Notes under the pieces: generated by a model
Told to the model about the DNA's origin: nothing
The model's input: only the letters and a program-made list of their open reading frames with translations
The model's database searches: none
Shown here: positions 8,610 to 17,781 of the stretch, one piece after another
Numbering within the stretch: the first letter of the stretch is position 1
Layout of the letters: each line of letters begins with the position of its first letter
Made by a program: the position numbers and the translations under genes
Assembly (NCBI RefSeq): GCF_000520995.1
Contig: NZ_JACA01000048.1
Location: 22,342 to 86,341, forward strand
DNA: 64,000 bases
Direction of reading: 5' to 3'
Source of the DNA: Aquimarina macrocephali JAMB N27
Lineage (GTDB): Bacteria > Bacteroidota > Bacteroidia > Flavobacteriales > Flavobacteriaceae

Positions 8610-9368
8610 ATGTCTTTTTTCGGAAAAAATATAAAAAAAATACGTGGAGTGAAAGGTTTAAGTCAACAAGCCTTTGCTGAGCTTTTTGAGCTAAAGAGAG
8701 GTACATTGGGAGCATATGAGGAGGGTAGAAGTGAACCAAAAATAGAAACAATTATTAAAATTGCTAACTATTTTAGCATTGCGATAGATGATTTATTAAC
8801 AAATGAACTTACCGTAAATCAACTTCTAAAGTTTAAAGGAGATCTTACTACGTATGCAGAAGATGTGAAACGAGAAAAGTTTGCAATCGTCCCATGTATA
8901 ACAGAAAGTACAGCCAATGATTATATTACTTTATATAATACAGAAGGTTTTATTAAAGAATTACCAACTATGCAATTACCAGTAAATCCAACTAAAGAGT
9001 TTAGAGGATATACTGTAAGTAGTCTCGAGATGACATCACATGATAAAGGTTTTTATCCAAAGGATGTTGTAATAGGAGAAAAAGTTCCTCCTACAGTGAT
9101 TAAAAAATTGAATAATGGCACACTGGTTTTTGTAGTTGTCGAGAATAAACTAATCTTTAGAAGGCTATATGTTATAAAAGGTAATGCAGTACTAAGGGCC
9201 GATCATAAAAATATTGAAGATTCATCATTCCCTTTATCCGAGATCAAAGAATTGTGGAGAGTGCGATACGCATTTTTTAGACGTATACCAGAATTTGGTG
9301 ACCTAGTTGAAGATAAATTGTTGTTGATAGAGAAGGAGCTATTACGAATGAAAGAGAAACTTAGATAG
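8610..9368 (+). CDS. XRE-family regulator with degenerate S24-like C-terminal domain
   Basis: A 252-residue protein. Residues about 4-60 form a Cro/CI helix-turn-helix (LSQQAFAELFELKRGTLGAYEEGRSEP). The C-terminal part (about 125-215) resembles the S24/LexA-repressor fold (GYTVSSLEM, DVVIGEKV, VFVVVENKLIFRRLYV), but the usual catalytic serine motif is not visible. It is therefore probably a non-cleaving repressor. The ATG at 8610 is preferred over the upstream TTG at 8589. It is monocistronic; the 322 bases before it hold no other recognisable gene. Confidence 0.8.
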   Translation: MSFFGKNIKKIRGVKGLSQQAFAELFELKRGTLGAYEEGRSEPKIETIIKIANYFSIAIDDLLTNELTVNQLLKFKGDLTTYAEDVKREKFAIVPCITESTANDYITLYNTEGFIKELPTMQLPVNPTKEFRGYTVSSLEMTSHDKGFYPKDVVIGEKVPPTVIKKLNNGTLVFVVVENKLIFRRLYVIKGNAVLRADHKNIEDSSFPLSEIKELWRVRYAFFRRIPEFGDLVEDKLLLIEKELLRMKEKLR

Positions 9369-9951
9369 TTTTGTAATTTATCTCAATCCAAAGAGCTTTT
9401 GGATACATCATGTTTTTTAGAGAACACTCATACTTTATGTTCTAATACATAGATGCCAATTATTTTCTGTATTGTATTTAATATTTAAATTTGGTATCTT
9501 GATCTATCCTATTTATGATGATAGATTAAAAACTCTCTTATCATAAATATCTATTCCAGAATAAATTGTTAACAATGCTAGAGTTATCGGCTAATTTATG
9601 CTCTGCATTATATTGATAAAAACAATACTTTCTATATCTAATTAATCCAATACTGTTACCCCAATGATGTATACTATTAAAATAGTTGTAGAGGTATAGA
9701 TGAGTTTTTAATCAAAATTGAAGATGAGTTAGCTACTACATGCCAGGTGCAACAAGAATTAAAATAGATTTATTTAGTTAGAGGTATTGTATTTCTTTTA
9801 ATGAGTATAATAAACCCATTTGGCTTTTTTATAAGAGGATTTAATAGTTTAATAGATTTTATATATTAAAAATATAAAAACAATAATATTTTATTATCAT
9901 AAATTTGAAAGAGCATAAGAACAAATAATCATCTAATAAAATCTACAGCAA
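9369..9951. other. Gene-free stretch before katG
   Basis: A 583-base AT-rich gap. I see no gene. It holds a 10-base inverted repeat (TATTTATGAT near 9510 with ATCATAAATA near 9540) and a good Bacteroidetes -7 box, TAAATTTG at 9900-9907, 45 bases before the katG ATG, without a matching -33 TTG. That would fit an activator-dependent promoter such as an oxidative-stress promoter (inference). Confidence 0.4.
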
Positions 9952-12195
9952 ATGGAAAATAAAAACCTCAAGAGTGCAGAATCTCACGACTCAAATCATC
10001 ATGATAATGGTGAGAGCGGGTGTCCTTTTATGAATGGTACACTAAAACAAGGTGCAGGCTCAGGAACTTCTAATCGTGATTGGTGGCCGAATCAATTGAA
10101 CTTAAATATTCTTCGTCAACATTCTTTATCATCCAACCCTATGGGGGAAGAATTTAGTTATAGTAAAGAGTTCAAAACTCTTGATCTTAAAGCAATAAAG
10201 AAAGATCTTTTTGAACTTATGACTGATTCTCAGGAGTGGTGGCCTGCCGATTATGGTCATTATGGCCCTCTTTTTGTGCGTATGGCATGGCATAGTGCCG
10301 GTACTTATCGAATTTCTGATGGTCGAGGTGGTGCCGGTTCGGGAACCCAGCGTTTTGCACCATTAAACAGTTGGCCAGATAATGTTAATCTGGATAAAGC
10401 CCGTTTATTATTGTGGCCAATTAAACAGAAATATGGTAAGAAAATTTCCTGGGCAGATCTTATGATTCTTACTGGTAATTGTGCTTTAGAATCTATGGGC
10501 TTTAAGACTTTTGGTTTTGGCGGAGGGCGTGAGGATGTTTGGGAATCTGAACAGGATATTTATTGGGGCGCCGAAACTGAGTGGTTAGGTGATAAACGTT
10601 ACACAGGTGACCGAGAGTTAGAGAACCCTCTGGGAGCTGTTCAAATGGGATTGATCTATGTAAATCCCGAAGGGCCAAATGGAAATCCTGATCCAATTGC
10701 TTCGGCTCATGACATTCGTGAAACTTTTGGTCGTATGGCGATGAATGATGAAGAAACAGTTGCTCTTATTGCTGGTGGACATACGTTTGGTAAAACCCAT
10801 GGTGCTGCCGATCCAGATAAATATGTAGAGAGAGAACCAGCCGCTGCTGGTATTGAGGAACAAAATTTGGGATGGAAAAATAACTTTGGAAGCGGTAATG
10901 CAGGAGATACAATATCCAGTGGATTAGAAGGAGCATGGACTAGTACTCCTACAAAATGGAGTAATAACTTCTTCTGGAATCTATTTGGCTACGATTGGGA
11001 GTTGACCAAGAGTCCCGCAGGCGCACATCAATGGATACCAAAACATGGAGCTGGGGGCGATAGTGTACCAGATGCACACGACTCTTCTAAACGTCATGCG
11101 CCAATTATGCTTACAACAGACCTTGCTTTACGAATGGACCCTGCTTATGAGAAAATTTCTAGACGTTTTTATGAAAATCCTGATGAGTTTGCAGATGCAT
11201 TTGCTCGGGCATGGTATAAGTTAACACATCGTGATATGGGGCCTATTGCAAGATATCTTGGCCCAGAAGTGCCTAAAGAAGAGTTGATTTGGCAAGACCC
11301 GATCCCAAAAGTTGCCGATACATTAATAGATGGTCAAGATATTGCCAGTCTAAAAAGCAAAATACTTTCTTCGGGACTGTCGGTTTCTCAATTAGTATCC
11401 ACTGCCTGGGCCTCAGCATCCACATTTCGTGGTTCGGATAAGCGTGGTGGTGCAAATGGTGCGCGTATTAGCCTTACGCCACAAAAGAATTGGGAAGTAA
11501 ATAACCCAGCTCAGTTAGCCGATGTATTAAAAACCTTAGAAAGTATTCGACAAGAATTTAATAGCTCAAAATCTGGAGACAAGAAAATTTCATTAGCAGA
11601 TTTGATAGTCTTGGGAGGAGCTGCTGGAGTAGAAGAAGCAGCAACCAATGCCGGACATAAGGTTACTGTACCTTTTTTACCTGGGAGAGCCGATGCGCTA
11701 CAAGAACAAACCGACGTAGAATCCTTCTCTGTTCTGGAACCTGTTGCCGATGGATTTCGTAACTATAAGAAAACAAAGTCCTCTATATCTGCAGAAGAAA
11801 TGTTAGTAGACAGAGCTCAATTATTAACATTAACTGTACCTGAGATGACTGTACTTATAGGAGGTCTTAGAGTATTGAACACGAACTTTGATCAATCCCA
11901 ACATGGAGTTTTTACTCAGCGTCCTGAGGTGCTTACGAATGACTTCTTTATCAACTTACTTGATTTAGGAACTACTTGGAAAGCAACTTCAGATGCTCAG
12001 GAAGTATTTGAAGGATGTGATCGTACTACGGGAGAAGTGAAATGGACAGGTACTCGAGCAGATCTCATATTTGGTTCTAACTCAGAACTACGTGCTCTTG
12101 CCGAGGTTTATGCTTGTGAAGACTCTAAAAAGAAGTTTGTAGATCATTTTGTTGCAGCTTGGTGTAAAGTTATGGATCTTGATCGATTCGATTAA
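9952..12195 (+). CDS. katG: Catalase-peroxidase
   Basis: A 747-residue haem enzyme that decomposes hydrogen peroxide and also has peroxidase activity. The length is normal for the family. The distal haem site is in MAWHSAGTYR (about 110-119) and the proximal His in AGGHTFGKTHGA (about 275). The covalent Met-Tyr-Trp adduct residues are present: Trp of MAWHS, Tyr of GLIYVNPEGPNG and Met of GRMAMND. The second, degenerate peroxidase-like half follows as usual. No N-terminal signal peptide is seen, so it is cytoplasmic. An ankyrin gene follows 100 bases later after a strong hairpin. Confidence 0.97.
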   Translation: MENKNLKSAESHDSNHHDNGESGCPFMNGTLKQGAGSGTSNRDWWPNQLNLNILRQHSLSSNPMGEEFSYSKEFKTLDLKAIKKDLFELMTDSQEWWPADYGHYGPLFVRMAWHSAGTYRISDGRGGAGSGTQRFAPLNSWPDNVNLDKARLLLWPIKQKYGKKISWADLMILTGNCALESMGFKTFGFGGGREDVWESEQDIYWGAETEWLGDKRYTGDRELENPLGAVQMGLIYVNPEGPNGNPDPIASAHDIRETFGRMAMNDEETVALIAGGHTFGKTHGAADPDKYVEREPAAAGIEEQNLGWKNNFGSGNAGDTISSGLEGAWTSTPTKWSNNFFWNLFGYDWELTKSPAGAHQWIPKHGAGGDSVPDAHDSSKRHAPIMLTTDLALRMDPAYEKISRRFYENPDEFADAFARAWYKLTHRDMGPIARYLGPEVPKEELIWQDPIPKVADTLIDGQDIASLKSKILSSGLSVSQLVSTAWASASTFRGSDKRGGANGARISLTPQKNWEVNNPAQLADVLKTLESIRQEFNSSKSGDKKISLADLIVLGGAAGVEEAATNAGHKVTVPFLPGRADALQEQTDVESFSVLEPVADGFRNYKKTKSSISAEEMLVDRAQLLTLTVPEMTVLIGGLRVLNTNFDQSQHGVFTQRPEVLTNDFFINLLDLGTTWKATSDAQEVFEGCDRTTGEVKWTGTRADLIFGSNSELRALAEVYACEDSKKKFVDHFVAAWCKVMDLDRFD

Positions 12196-12223
12196 ACATA
12201 ATAATAGTAATACATTATAAGGA

Positions 12224-12271
12224 GATTAAAGTAACGGGTGGTTTGTTACTAGGCCACCTGTTATTTTAATC
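12224..12271 (+). terminator. Strong hairpin between katG and the ankyrin gene
   Basis: GATTAAAGTAACGGGTGG (12224-12241) pairs over 18 bases with CCACCTGTTATTTTAATC (12254-12271), using two G-U pairs in RNA. It probably ends or attenuates katG transcription. The T-run after it is weak, so partial read-through into the ankyrin gene is possible. Confidence 0.6.
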
Positions 12272-12296
12272 ATAAGTAATAGATACATAATACATC

Positions 12297-12764
12297 ATGA
12301 AAGATATTTTTAATTTCATTCAATCTGAAGAACTAGGAGGAGTAAAAACACTTTTAAATAGTAATCCTGAAGTTGTGAACTCAAAAGACTCCAGAGGTTC
12401 TACTCCCTTGCTATTAGCGTCTTATTATGGTCTTGAAGATATAACTAAAGAAATTCTAAAATGCTCTCCGGATATCGATATAAAAGATGGCTCTGGAAAT
12501 ACGGCATTAATGGGAGTTTGTTATAAAGGGCATTACAATATTGTGAAATTACTTATAGAATCTGGAGCAGATGTAAATCAAAAAAATAGTAATGAAGCTA
12601 CTGCACTAATTTATGCAGCGACTTTTGGTCAAAAAGAAATTATTAAATTATTAGTAGAAAACGGAGCTGATATTTCTCCTAGAGATAACCGTGGATTTAC
12701 AGCAGAAATGCATGCAAAAAATCAGGGTTTAGAGATTTCCGAATTATTTAAGCTTACTCAGTGA
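12297..12764 (+). CDS. Ankyrin-repeat protein, katG partner
   Basis: A 155-residue protein made of about four ankyrin repeats (GSTPLLLASYYG, GNTALMGVCYKGH, EATALIYAATFGQ, GFTAEMHAKNQG). No signal peptide is present, so it is probably cytoplasmic. Ankyrin genes next to catalase genes are known (for example ankB beside katB in Pseudomonas, needed for full catalase activity), and the same role is likely here by context. The stop overlaps the GTG start of the next gene. Confidence 0.85.
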   Translation: MKDIFNFIQSEELGGVKTLLNSNPEVVNSKDSRGSTPLLLASYYGLEDITKEILKCSPDIDIKDGSGNTALMGVCYKGHYNIVKLLIESGADVNQKNSNEATALIYAATFGQKEIIKLLVENGADISPRDNRGFTAEMHAKNQGLEISELFKLTQ

Positions 12765-13342
12765 ACAAAAATGACGATATAGAAAGCATAAAATCAGTAA
12801 ATATTAGATCTATTGATTTTAAAAGGCAATTATTAATGTCCTCTGCTATGGTAGCTATTTTTGAATCTTTCTTAAAAGAAAGTATCGGAAATGAGGTATT
12901 AGTGATAAATACTAATATAGGAATGGAGGTATATTATTTTTCTAATAATGACTATAGTACATTTATTAGAGAAAGTATCCTATTATATACACTTACTCAA
13001 ATAGATCACAAAAAACTTAAATTTAAAAATAATCAAAATAGAGAAGAAGTATATCAAAGTTTTTGCCAAGCATTAATTACATTTTCTCAATATTCTCAAA
13101 TCTTTTTGGCGTACGCCAAAAAGTTTATTCATCTCAAAGAAAAAAACAAATCGAGCACATTTGTGATTCCCATTTTAAATCGTTTTTTTGAAGAAGTGCT
13201 TAAAGTGCTCTTGAAGACAGGTAAAATACCACATTACGAAAAGATAAAAAAAGCAAAAAACAAAGCTCAGAAACCTGATCTTGATAAAAGTATTATTGAA
13301 AACTTAATTTCTGAAATTTTATTAAAAAAGCATTCTAATTAA
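12761..13342 (+). CDS. Unknown protein translationally coupled to the ankyrin gene
   Basis: A 193-residue, lysine-rich, mostly helical protein of no family I recognise. It starts with GTG at 12761 inside the overlap GTGA shared with the ankyrin stop, which argues that it is made together with the ankyrin protein; the next in-frame Met is 25 codons further. No membrane helix or signal peptide is evident. A role linked to KatG or oxidative stress is inference from position only. Confidence 0.65.
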   Translation: MNKNDDIESIKSVNIRSIDFKRQLLMSSAMVAIFESFLKESIGNEVLVINTNIGMEVYYFSNNDYSTFIRESILLYTLTQIDHKKLKFKNNQNREEVYQSFCQALITFSQYSQIFLAYAKKFIHLKEKNKSSTFVIPILNRFFEEVLKVLLKTGKIPHYEKIKKAKNKAQKPDLDKSIIENLISEILLKKHSN

Positions 13343-13940
13343 CCCTATTTTAGAGTCTAAGTTATCCTAATTGTACATTTTTTACATATCAATACGCTAT
13401 TCAATATTATGAATATGTACACAATTGATAAAAAGCATATATCTTTTATTTTCTTATTTCTATAGCTAAATTGATAGTAGCATGTCAGATTTTAAGGTTT
13501 AGCTTTAGGAAAAAAACTACAATATTGAGATAATGTTTTAAATATCAAGGTTGTGAACAGGGGGAAAAACCCCCTAAAATCACTTGTTTTGTGTTAACAC
13601 TTGTAGTATTTAACCTTCATTTTTGAGTGAAAAAATGTTAAAATTTCAATGAAAACACCTATTTATCGCCGAAATACATAGTGTTTTGGTGATTACGTAA
13701 ACATATTACGTTTTTCCCGTATTCGGATATTAAGAATCTATACTACCTTTATAATGAATTGATTACGAAAAACTATGTCAGTTCTAGAGTAAAAATAAAT
13801 TCGTCAAAATGTAAAATAATCTTCTATTGCCCCAGAAGAATGTTTAACACGGTTTAAAAGATTAAAGATCAAAGAAAAGATCCCTCTTTTAAAATGCCAA
13901 TACTTCTATTACCCCGGAGGTATCCCAAATCTTAAAAACA
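13343..13940. other. Gene-free stretch with composite palindrome element
   Basis: A 598-base gap without a recognisable gene. It holds a G5-A5-C5 hairpin (13559-13575), a block related to TAAATAGG...ATTGAAA (13644-13665, minus strand) and the palindrome TACGTTTTTCCCGTA (13707-13721, TACG-N7-CGTA). Read on the minus strand these come in the same order as the related set at 21331-21538. A GGAGG at about 13916 may serve the next gene. Confidence 0.5.
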
Positions 13941-14687
13941 ATGACGAAAACTACTAAACCTACACTAGACAGTACTATATTTGATAGTATACTTCAGATC
14001 AAGAATTTTTTCAATAACTTCTTTCTTAAGACTTCGGTTAATGGAAATGGTGCTAAGGATACATTTAAAATAATATATCAACGATTCTTTTTTATGGTAT
14101 CAATCCCACTCTTATTATCTTGTAGTGCTGGTGATGATCTTGATTCTGTAGCTATAGAACCAGAATTTGCAACCCCAGAGAAGATTATAAAAGTTAATAT
14201 TATTTATGTAGAATCTTCAGAAACTTTAGATAAATCATCATATAGTCTTGACGAAACAGAGTTTATAAATTATTTGAATGGAGAATATTTTCACAGATTT
14301 GGAATAGGACTAGAGTTAGGTGAATCTAAAAGTTTAATTAATGAAGAACTTTATGACCTTAGAGATAATGAAGGTTCAGAACCTAGTACATTTTTGATGC
14401 AATCTCAAGAATCTTATGATAAAAGCAAAGTAAACATATATATAGTTAAAAGGTGTAATATCCTTGGTATTGCTGGAATTGGGAGAGATCAAAGAGTATT
14501 GATAACAGATGAGAACTTATTTACTTCAACTGCCCCACATGAAATTGGTCATGCTTTAGGTTTATTTCATAGTCACGAATCAGAAAATATTATGAATACT
14601 GTAAACAAGAATTCCAGACATAATTTTAATGAAGATCAAGAAAAGAAAATAAAGAATCGAATTGATCAAATTAACTTAAAAAATTAA
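13941..14687 (+). CDS. Putative lipoprotein metalloprotease (metzincin type)
   Basis: The C-terminal half has the zinc signature HEIGHALGLFH (HExxHxxGxxH) followed by a Met-turn candidate (NIMNT), which define metzincin-like peptidases. A lipobox-like segment, MVSIPLLLSC, lies about 51 residues in, so the mature protein may be an outer-surface lipoprotein. The true start may therefore be the ATG at 14094, although the longer start at 13941 is the only one with a GGAGG upstream (20 bases away). The substrate is unknown. It is monocistronic. Confidence 0.7.
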   Translation: MTKTTKPTLDSTIFDSILQIKNFFNNFFLKTSVNGNGAKDTFKIIYQRFFFMVSIPLLLSCSAGDDLDSVAIEPEFATPEKIIKVNIIYVESSETLDKSSYSLDETEFINYLNGEYFHRFGIGLELGESKSLINEELYDLRDNEGSEPSTFLMQSQESYDKSKVNIYIVKRCNILGIAGIGRDQRVLITDENLFTSTAPHEIGHALGLFHSHESENIMNTVNKNSRHNFNEDQEKKIKNRIDQINLKN

Positions 14688-14970
14688 GCTCAACTAATTC
14701 ATAATTTGATTATGATGAAATATAAAATATGCTACAGATGTCAAATTATATATAGTAAAGTATTTTCTTTATACCCTATACTACAGTAAATTCATATACT
14801 TAGACCATACATAAATAAACCTGTAATTTTTTTAGTAACTACTTCCCGACCGCATGCAGAAAGGATAATCATCCTTAAAAAATAACTACCATTTTTTAAT
14901 AGTGGTAAAGTGCTGGTAATAAAATTGATTTAAGAAAAAACAGAATTTTAAAAACAGAAAAAAACTAATG

Positions 14971-15000
14971 TACAGTTCAATACATTAGCAGTACAGTTCA
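14971..15000 (+). promoter_or_regulatory. LytTR-type direct-repeat binding site
   Basis: TACAGTTCA occurs at 14971-14979 and again at 14992-15000, 21 bases apart (two helical turns), with flanks also alike (TACATTAG, TTCATTTAG). LytTR regulators such as AgrA bind paired direct repeats with a GTT core at this spacing. A -7-like box, CACCTTTG, lies at 15035-15042. The site precedes the repeat-protein gene and the locus encodes a LytTR regulator. The rest of the 399-base gap (14688-15086) shows nothing clear. Confidence 0.6.
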
Positions 15001-15086
15001 ATTCATTTAGTTTTTTATATACGACATAGTGTTCCACCTTTGCATTAATAAAATCAATCAATCAATTAATCAAAAAACGAACAGTT

Positions 15087-16538
15087 ATGAATCTAATATC
15101 AAGAATTATTGTCGCAAACCTGTTTAAGGTAATACTGTTAATTGCTTCTCTACTCTTTATATCAAATATTAATGCCCAATCTTATGCCGTAAATTATAAT
15201 AAAGGTAAAACCACTATTAAGGTTCAAAATGGCATGTTTGATAATTTCTCGATTAATTATGAAGGAGAGATCACATTATCAAATGATGATAAAGATATAA
15301 TTGCTATTTCTGATGGCGGTTATCTCGAAATAAAAAAATCTGCTTTTGGAAGTAAGCGCCGGATTGTAATCGAATCCGAAGGTAATGGAAAGCTTAACAA
15401 AAAGTATTTTGTTGGTTCTTCTAGAAAAGATTTCAACTCTGAAGGTAAGAAATGGCTTGGTGAGATTTTGCCAGAAATTGTAAAAACAACAACTTTAGGA
15501 GCAAAAGGTAGAATAGATCGACTTTATAATCAGGGCGGTGCCAATATGGTATTTAATGAAATTAGGTCTTTTGAAAGCGACCACGTAAAATCGGCCTATT
15601 TGAAATTAATATTAGAAAAAAATCTATCTCCTCAAGAGATGGAATCACTATTAAGATTAGCAGGAAAAGAAATAAAATCAGATCACTACCTAGCTGAGCT
15701 ATTAAGATATAAACAACAAAACTTTTTTGCCTCTAATGCGCTGATATCTGCTTATATAGAAGCAACAAAAAGTATTGGGTCAGATCACTATGCTACTGTA
15801 GTATTAAATACTGCTATTGAAGATGGTAACCTCTCTGATGATCAAATAGGTAAACTATTTAAGATAACAACAGGAATTGATTCTGATCATTATATGTCTC
15901 AGGTACTTATCAATGTAATGAAGAAACGAGAACTAAATGCTACAAACCTTAATCTTTTAATTGAAAACTCTAAGCAAATTGGGTCAGATCATTACAAAGC
16001 ACAAGTATTAAATAGAGCACTAGAGCTTCCAGGTCTTTCTAAAGGTAATTACAATTCTTTTTTGTCCACATTAGAAGATATTCAATCGGATCATTATATT
16101 ACTACAGTTCTTTCTAAACTATTGGATAAGAAATTAAATAGTAATGAATTAGGTGAATTACTTTCACTTGCAGGAAATTCTGTTGGATCTGATCATTATT
16201 TGGTAGAAGTCCTGACCAAGGTTGTAGATAGACAAGGTTTGGATGGTGAGAATATGGATATCTTTATTCGAGCATTATCAAGTGTTAGTTCTGATCATTA
16301 TGCTTCTGTGGCTTTAATTAAATTAGCAAGAAAAAACCTTAGTAGCGGGCAACTTATAGATGTACTTCAAAATGCAACAGGTCAAATAAGTTCGGATCAT
16401 TATTTATCAGAAACTCTAGTGGCTTTTGCTCCATCGGTTAATAAATCCGGAGATAATGTAAAAGAAGCGTACCGTAACGCTTGTAAAAATATTTCATCAG
16501 AAACATATTTCGGAAGAGCTCTTCGTGCATTAAAATAA
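15087..16538 (+). CDS. Secreted protein with ten 34-residue SDHY helical repeats
   Basis: A 483-residue protein. A signal peptide (about 1-31, ending NINAQS) precedes a strand-rich N-terminal domain (about 32-140). Ten repeats follow with motif (I/S)xSDHYxxxVLxxx, at about residues 164, 198, 231, 265, 299, 333, 367, 401, 435 and 470, the last degenerate (SSETY). The near-exact 34-residue period suggests a solenoid of paired helices; similar S-D-(H/Y)-Y repeats occur in some Bacteroidetes M56/BlaR1-type proteins (recollection). It lies 64 bases before a LytS-like kinase gene and behind a LytTR-type site. A role as periplasmic ligand or sensor for that system is inference. Confidence 0.85.
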   Translation: MNLISRIIVANLFKVILLIASLLFISNINAQSYAVNYNKGKTTIKVQNGMFDNFSINYEGEITLSNDDKDIIAISDGGYLEIKKSAFGSKRRIVIESEGNGKLNKKYFVGSSRKDFNSEGKKWLGEILPEIVKTTTLGAKGRIDRLYNQGGANMVFNEIRSFESDHVKSAYLKLILEKNLSPQEMESLLRLAGKEIKSDHYLAELLRYKQQNFFASNALISAYIEATKSIGSDHYATVVLNTAIEDGNLSDDQIGKLFKITTGIDSDHYMSQVLINVMKKRELNATNLNLLIENSKQIGSDHYKAQVLNRALELPGLSKGNYNSFLSTLEDIQSDHYITTVLSKLLDKKLNSNELGELLSLAGNSVGSDHYLVEVLTKVVDRQGLDGENMDIFIRALSSVSSDHYASVALIKLARKNLSSGQLIDVLQNATGQISSDHYLSETLVAFAPSVNKSGDNVKEAYRNACKNISSETYFGRALRALK

Positions 16539-16601
16539 CAATACATATTTCATCCTGCCAATGGTCTTTTATATATCTGTATTATTGACTATTTTGGTAG
16601 G

Positions 16602-17648
16602 ATGAAGTATAGTATAGATCATCATATATACCAACCATCATCAATCGTGAAAAAGTATTTCACTATCATTTTAGTAGGATTCATTCTAGGAATGCTTACG
16701 TATAGTTTTTTGGGGTTTACCCAAGAAGAAGATAATACGAGGCTATTATGGCTATCAGGACTTTTGGGGATTATTATAGCCTATATCAATACGATCTTCA
16801 ATGAAATGTTTAACAAATTTATTTCCTGGAAAAAATACACAGGATTTCGCCTTTTAATAGGAGTGTTATCCAATACGATCATTTCCTTTCTATTCATAAG
16901 TGTTGTTTTATATGGGTATACTTTTATAAAAAATGCACAAATTTCTTTTATTGAAGATTATAGCGAAATATTATTAAAACTTGTCATTCTAATATTTTTT
17001 GCTTCTCTGGTCTATACGATCATCTATTTTGCAATACATTCTTATTATCAATATGCAAAAGGCCAAATAATAGCATTACAATTAGAACGAAAACAAACCG
17101 AATTACAATTAACAGCACTAAAATCGCAATTAAGCCCTCACTTTTTGTTTAATAGTGTAAACACAATATCTTCTTTGTTGTTTAGTGATGTAAAAAAAGC
17201 AGAATTATTTATTCGAGAACTTGCTAAATCCTATCAATATATTTTAAACAAATACGAAAGTAAATGGTTAACTGTCGAAGAAGAGTTACGATTTGTGAAT
17301 TCTTACCACTTTTTATTGCGTACACGATTTAATGATCGTATTAATTTAGAAATTAGATTGCCAGATTGGGTATTAAAAAGCAAAATCCCACCATTAGCAC
17401 TTCAAATGTTGATAGAGAATGCTGTAAAACATAATCAAATGACTTCTTCTGAAGTATTAAAAATAGTTATTACCTGTGATACTCATAATATTAGTGTATC
17501 AAATAATAAGACAGTAAAACCTAAAGGAGTGGATTCTTTTAAAATAGGATTAGGTAATATTAAATTAAGGTATGATCTAATTTTTAATAAGGCTATCGAG
17601 GTAATAGATGATGAACAGTTTACCGTAAAACTTCCTATTGTTTTATGA
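16602..17648 (+). CDS. LytS/YpdA-type sensor histidine kinase
   Basis: A 348-residue membrane kinase. The N-terminal part (about 20-155) holds about four membrane helices. A linker coiled coil leads to the His_kinase domain with phospho-acceptor His in LSPHFLFNSVNTISS (about 185), then an ATPase-like domain with N-box LIENAVKHN and a G-box region GLGNIKLRYDL. Such kinases pair with LytTR response regulators, and one is encoded two genes downstream. The preceding gene encodes a secreted repeat protein that may interact with it. Confidence 0.9.
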   Translation: MKYSIDHHIYQPSSIVKKYFTIILVGFILGMLTYSFLGFTQEEDNTRLLWLSGLLGIIIAYINTIFNEMFNKFISWKKYTGFRLLIGVLSNTIISFLFISVVLYGYTFIKNAQISFIEDYSEILLKLVILIFFASLVYTIIYFAIHSYYQYAKGQIIALQLERKQTELQLTALKSQLSPHFLFNSVNTISSLLFSDVKKAELFIRELAKSYQYILNKYESKWLTVEEELRFVNSYHFLLRTRFNDRINLEIRLPDWVLKSKIPPLALQMLIENAVKHNQMTSSEVLKIVITCDTHNISVSNNKTVKPKGVDSFKIGLGNIKLRYDLIFNKAIEVIDDEQFTVKLPIVL

Positions 17649-17781
17649 AAAATATACCTGATAATGTTAGTGTCAACCCAAAGTGATTATGATACGATGC
17701 TATACTGATTTGTATTAATACAGATCTTAACTCTAAAACGATAAAAAATGGATGAAACAAATATTAATAAATTGAAAGCGT

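Noticed and set aside
8527..8751. Open frame opposite the XRE gene
   Set aside because: It overlaps the helix-turn-helix coding region on the other strand and has no family features.
10502..11455. Three minus-strand open frames inside katG
   Set aside because: They are shadows of a highly conserved enzyme gene, with no start signals.
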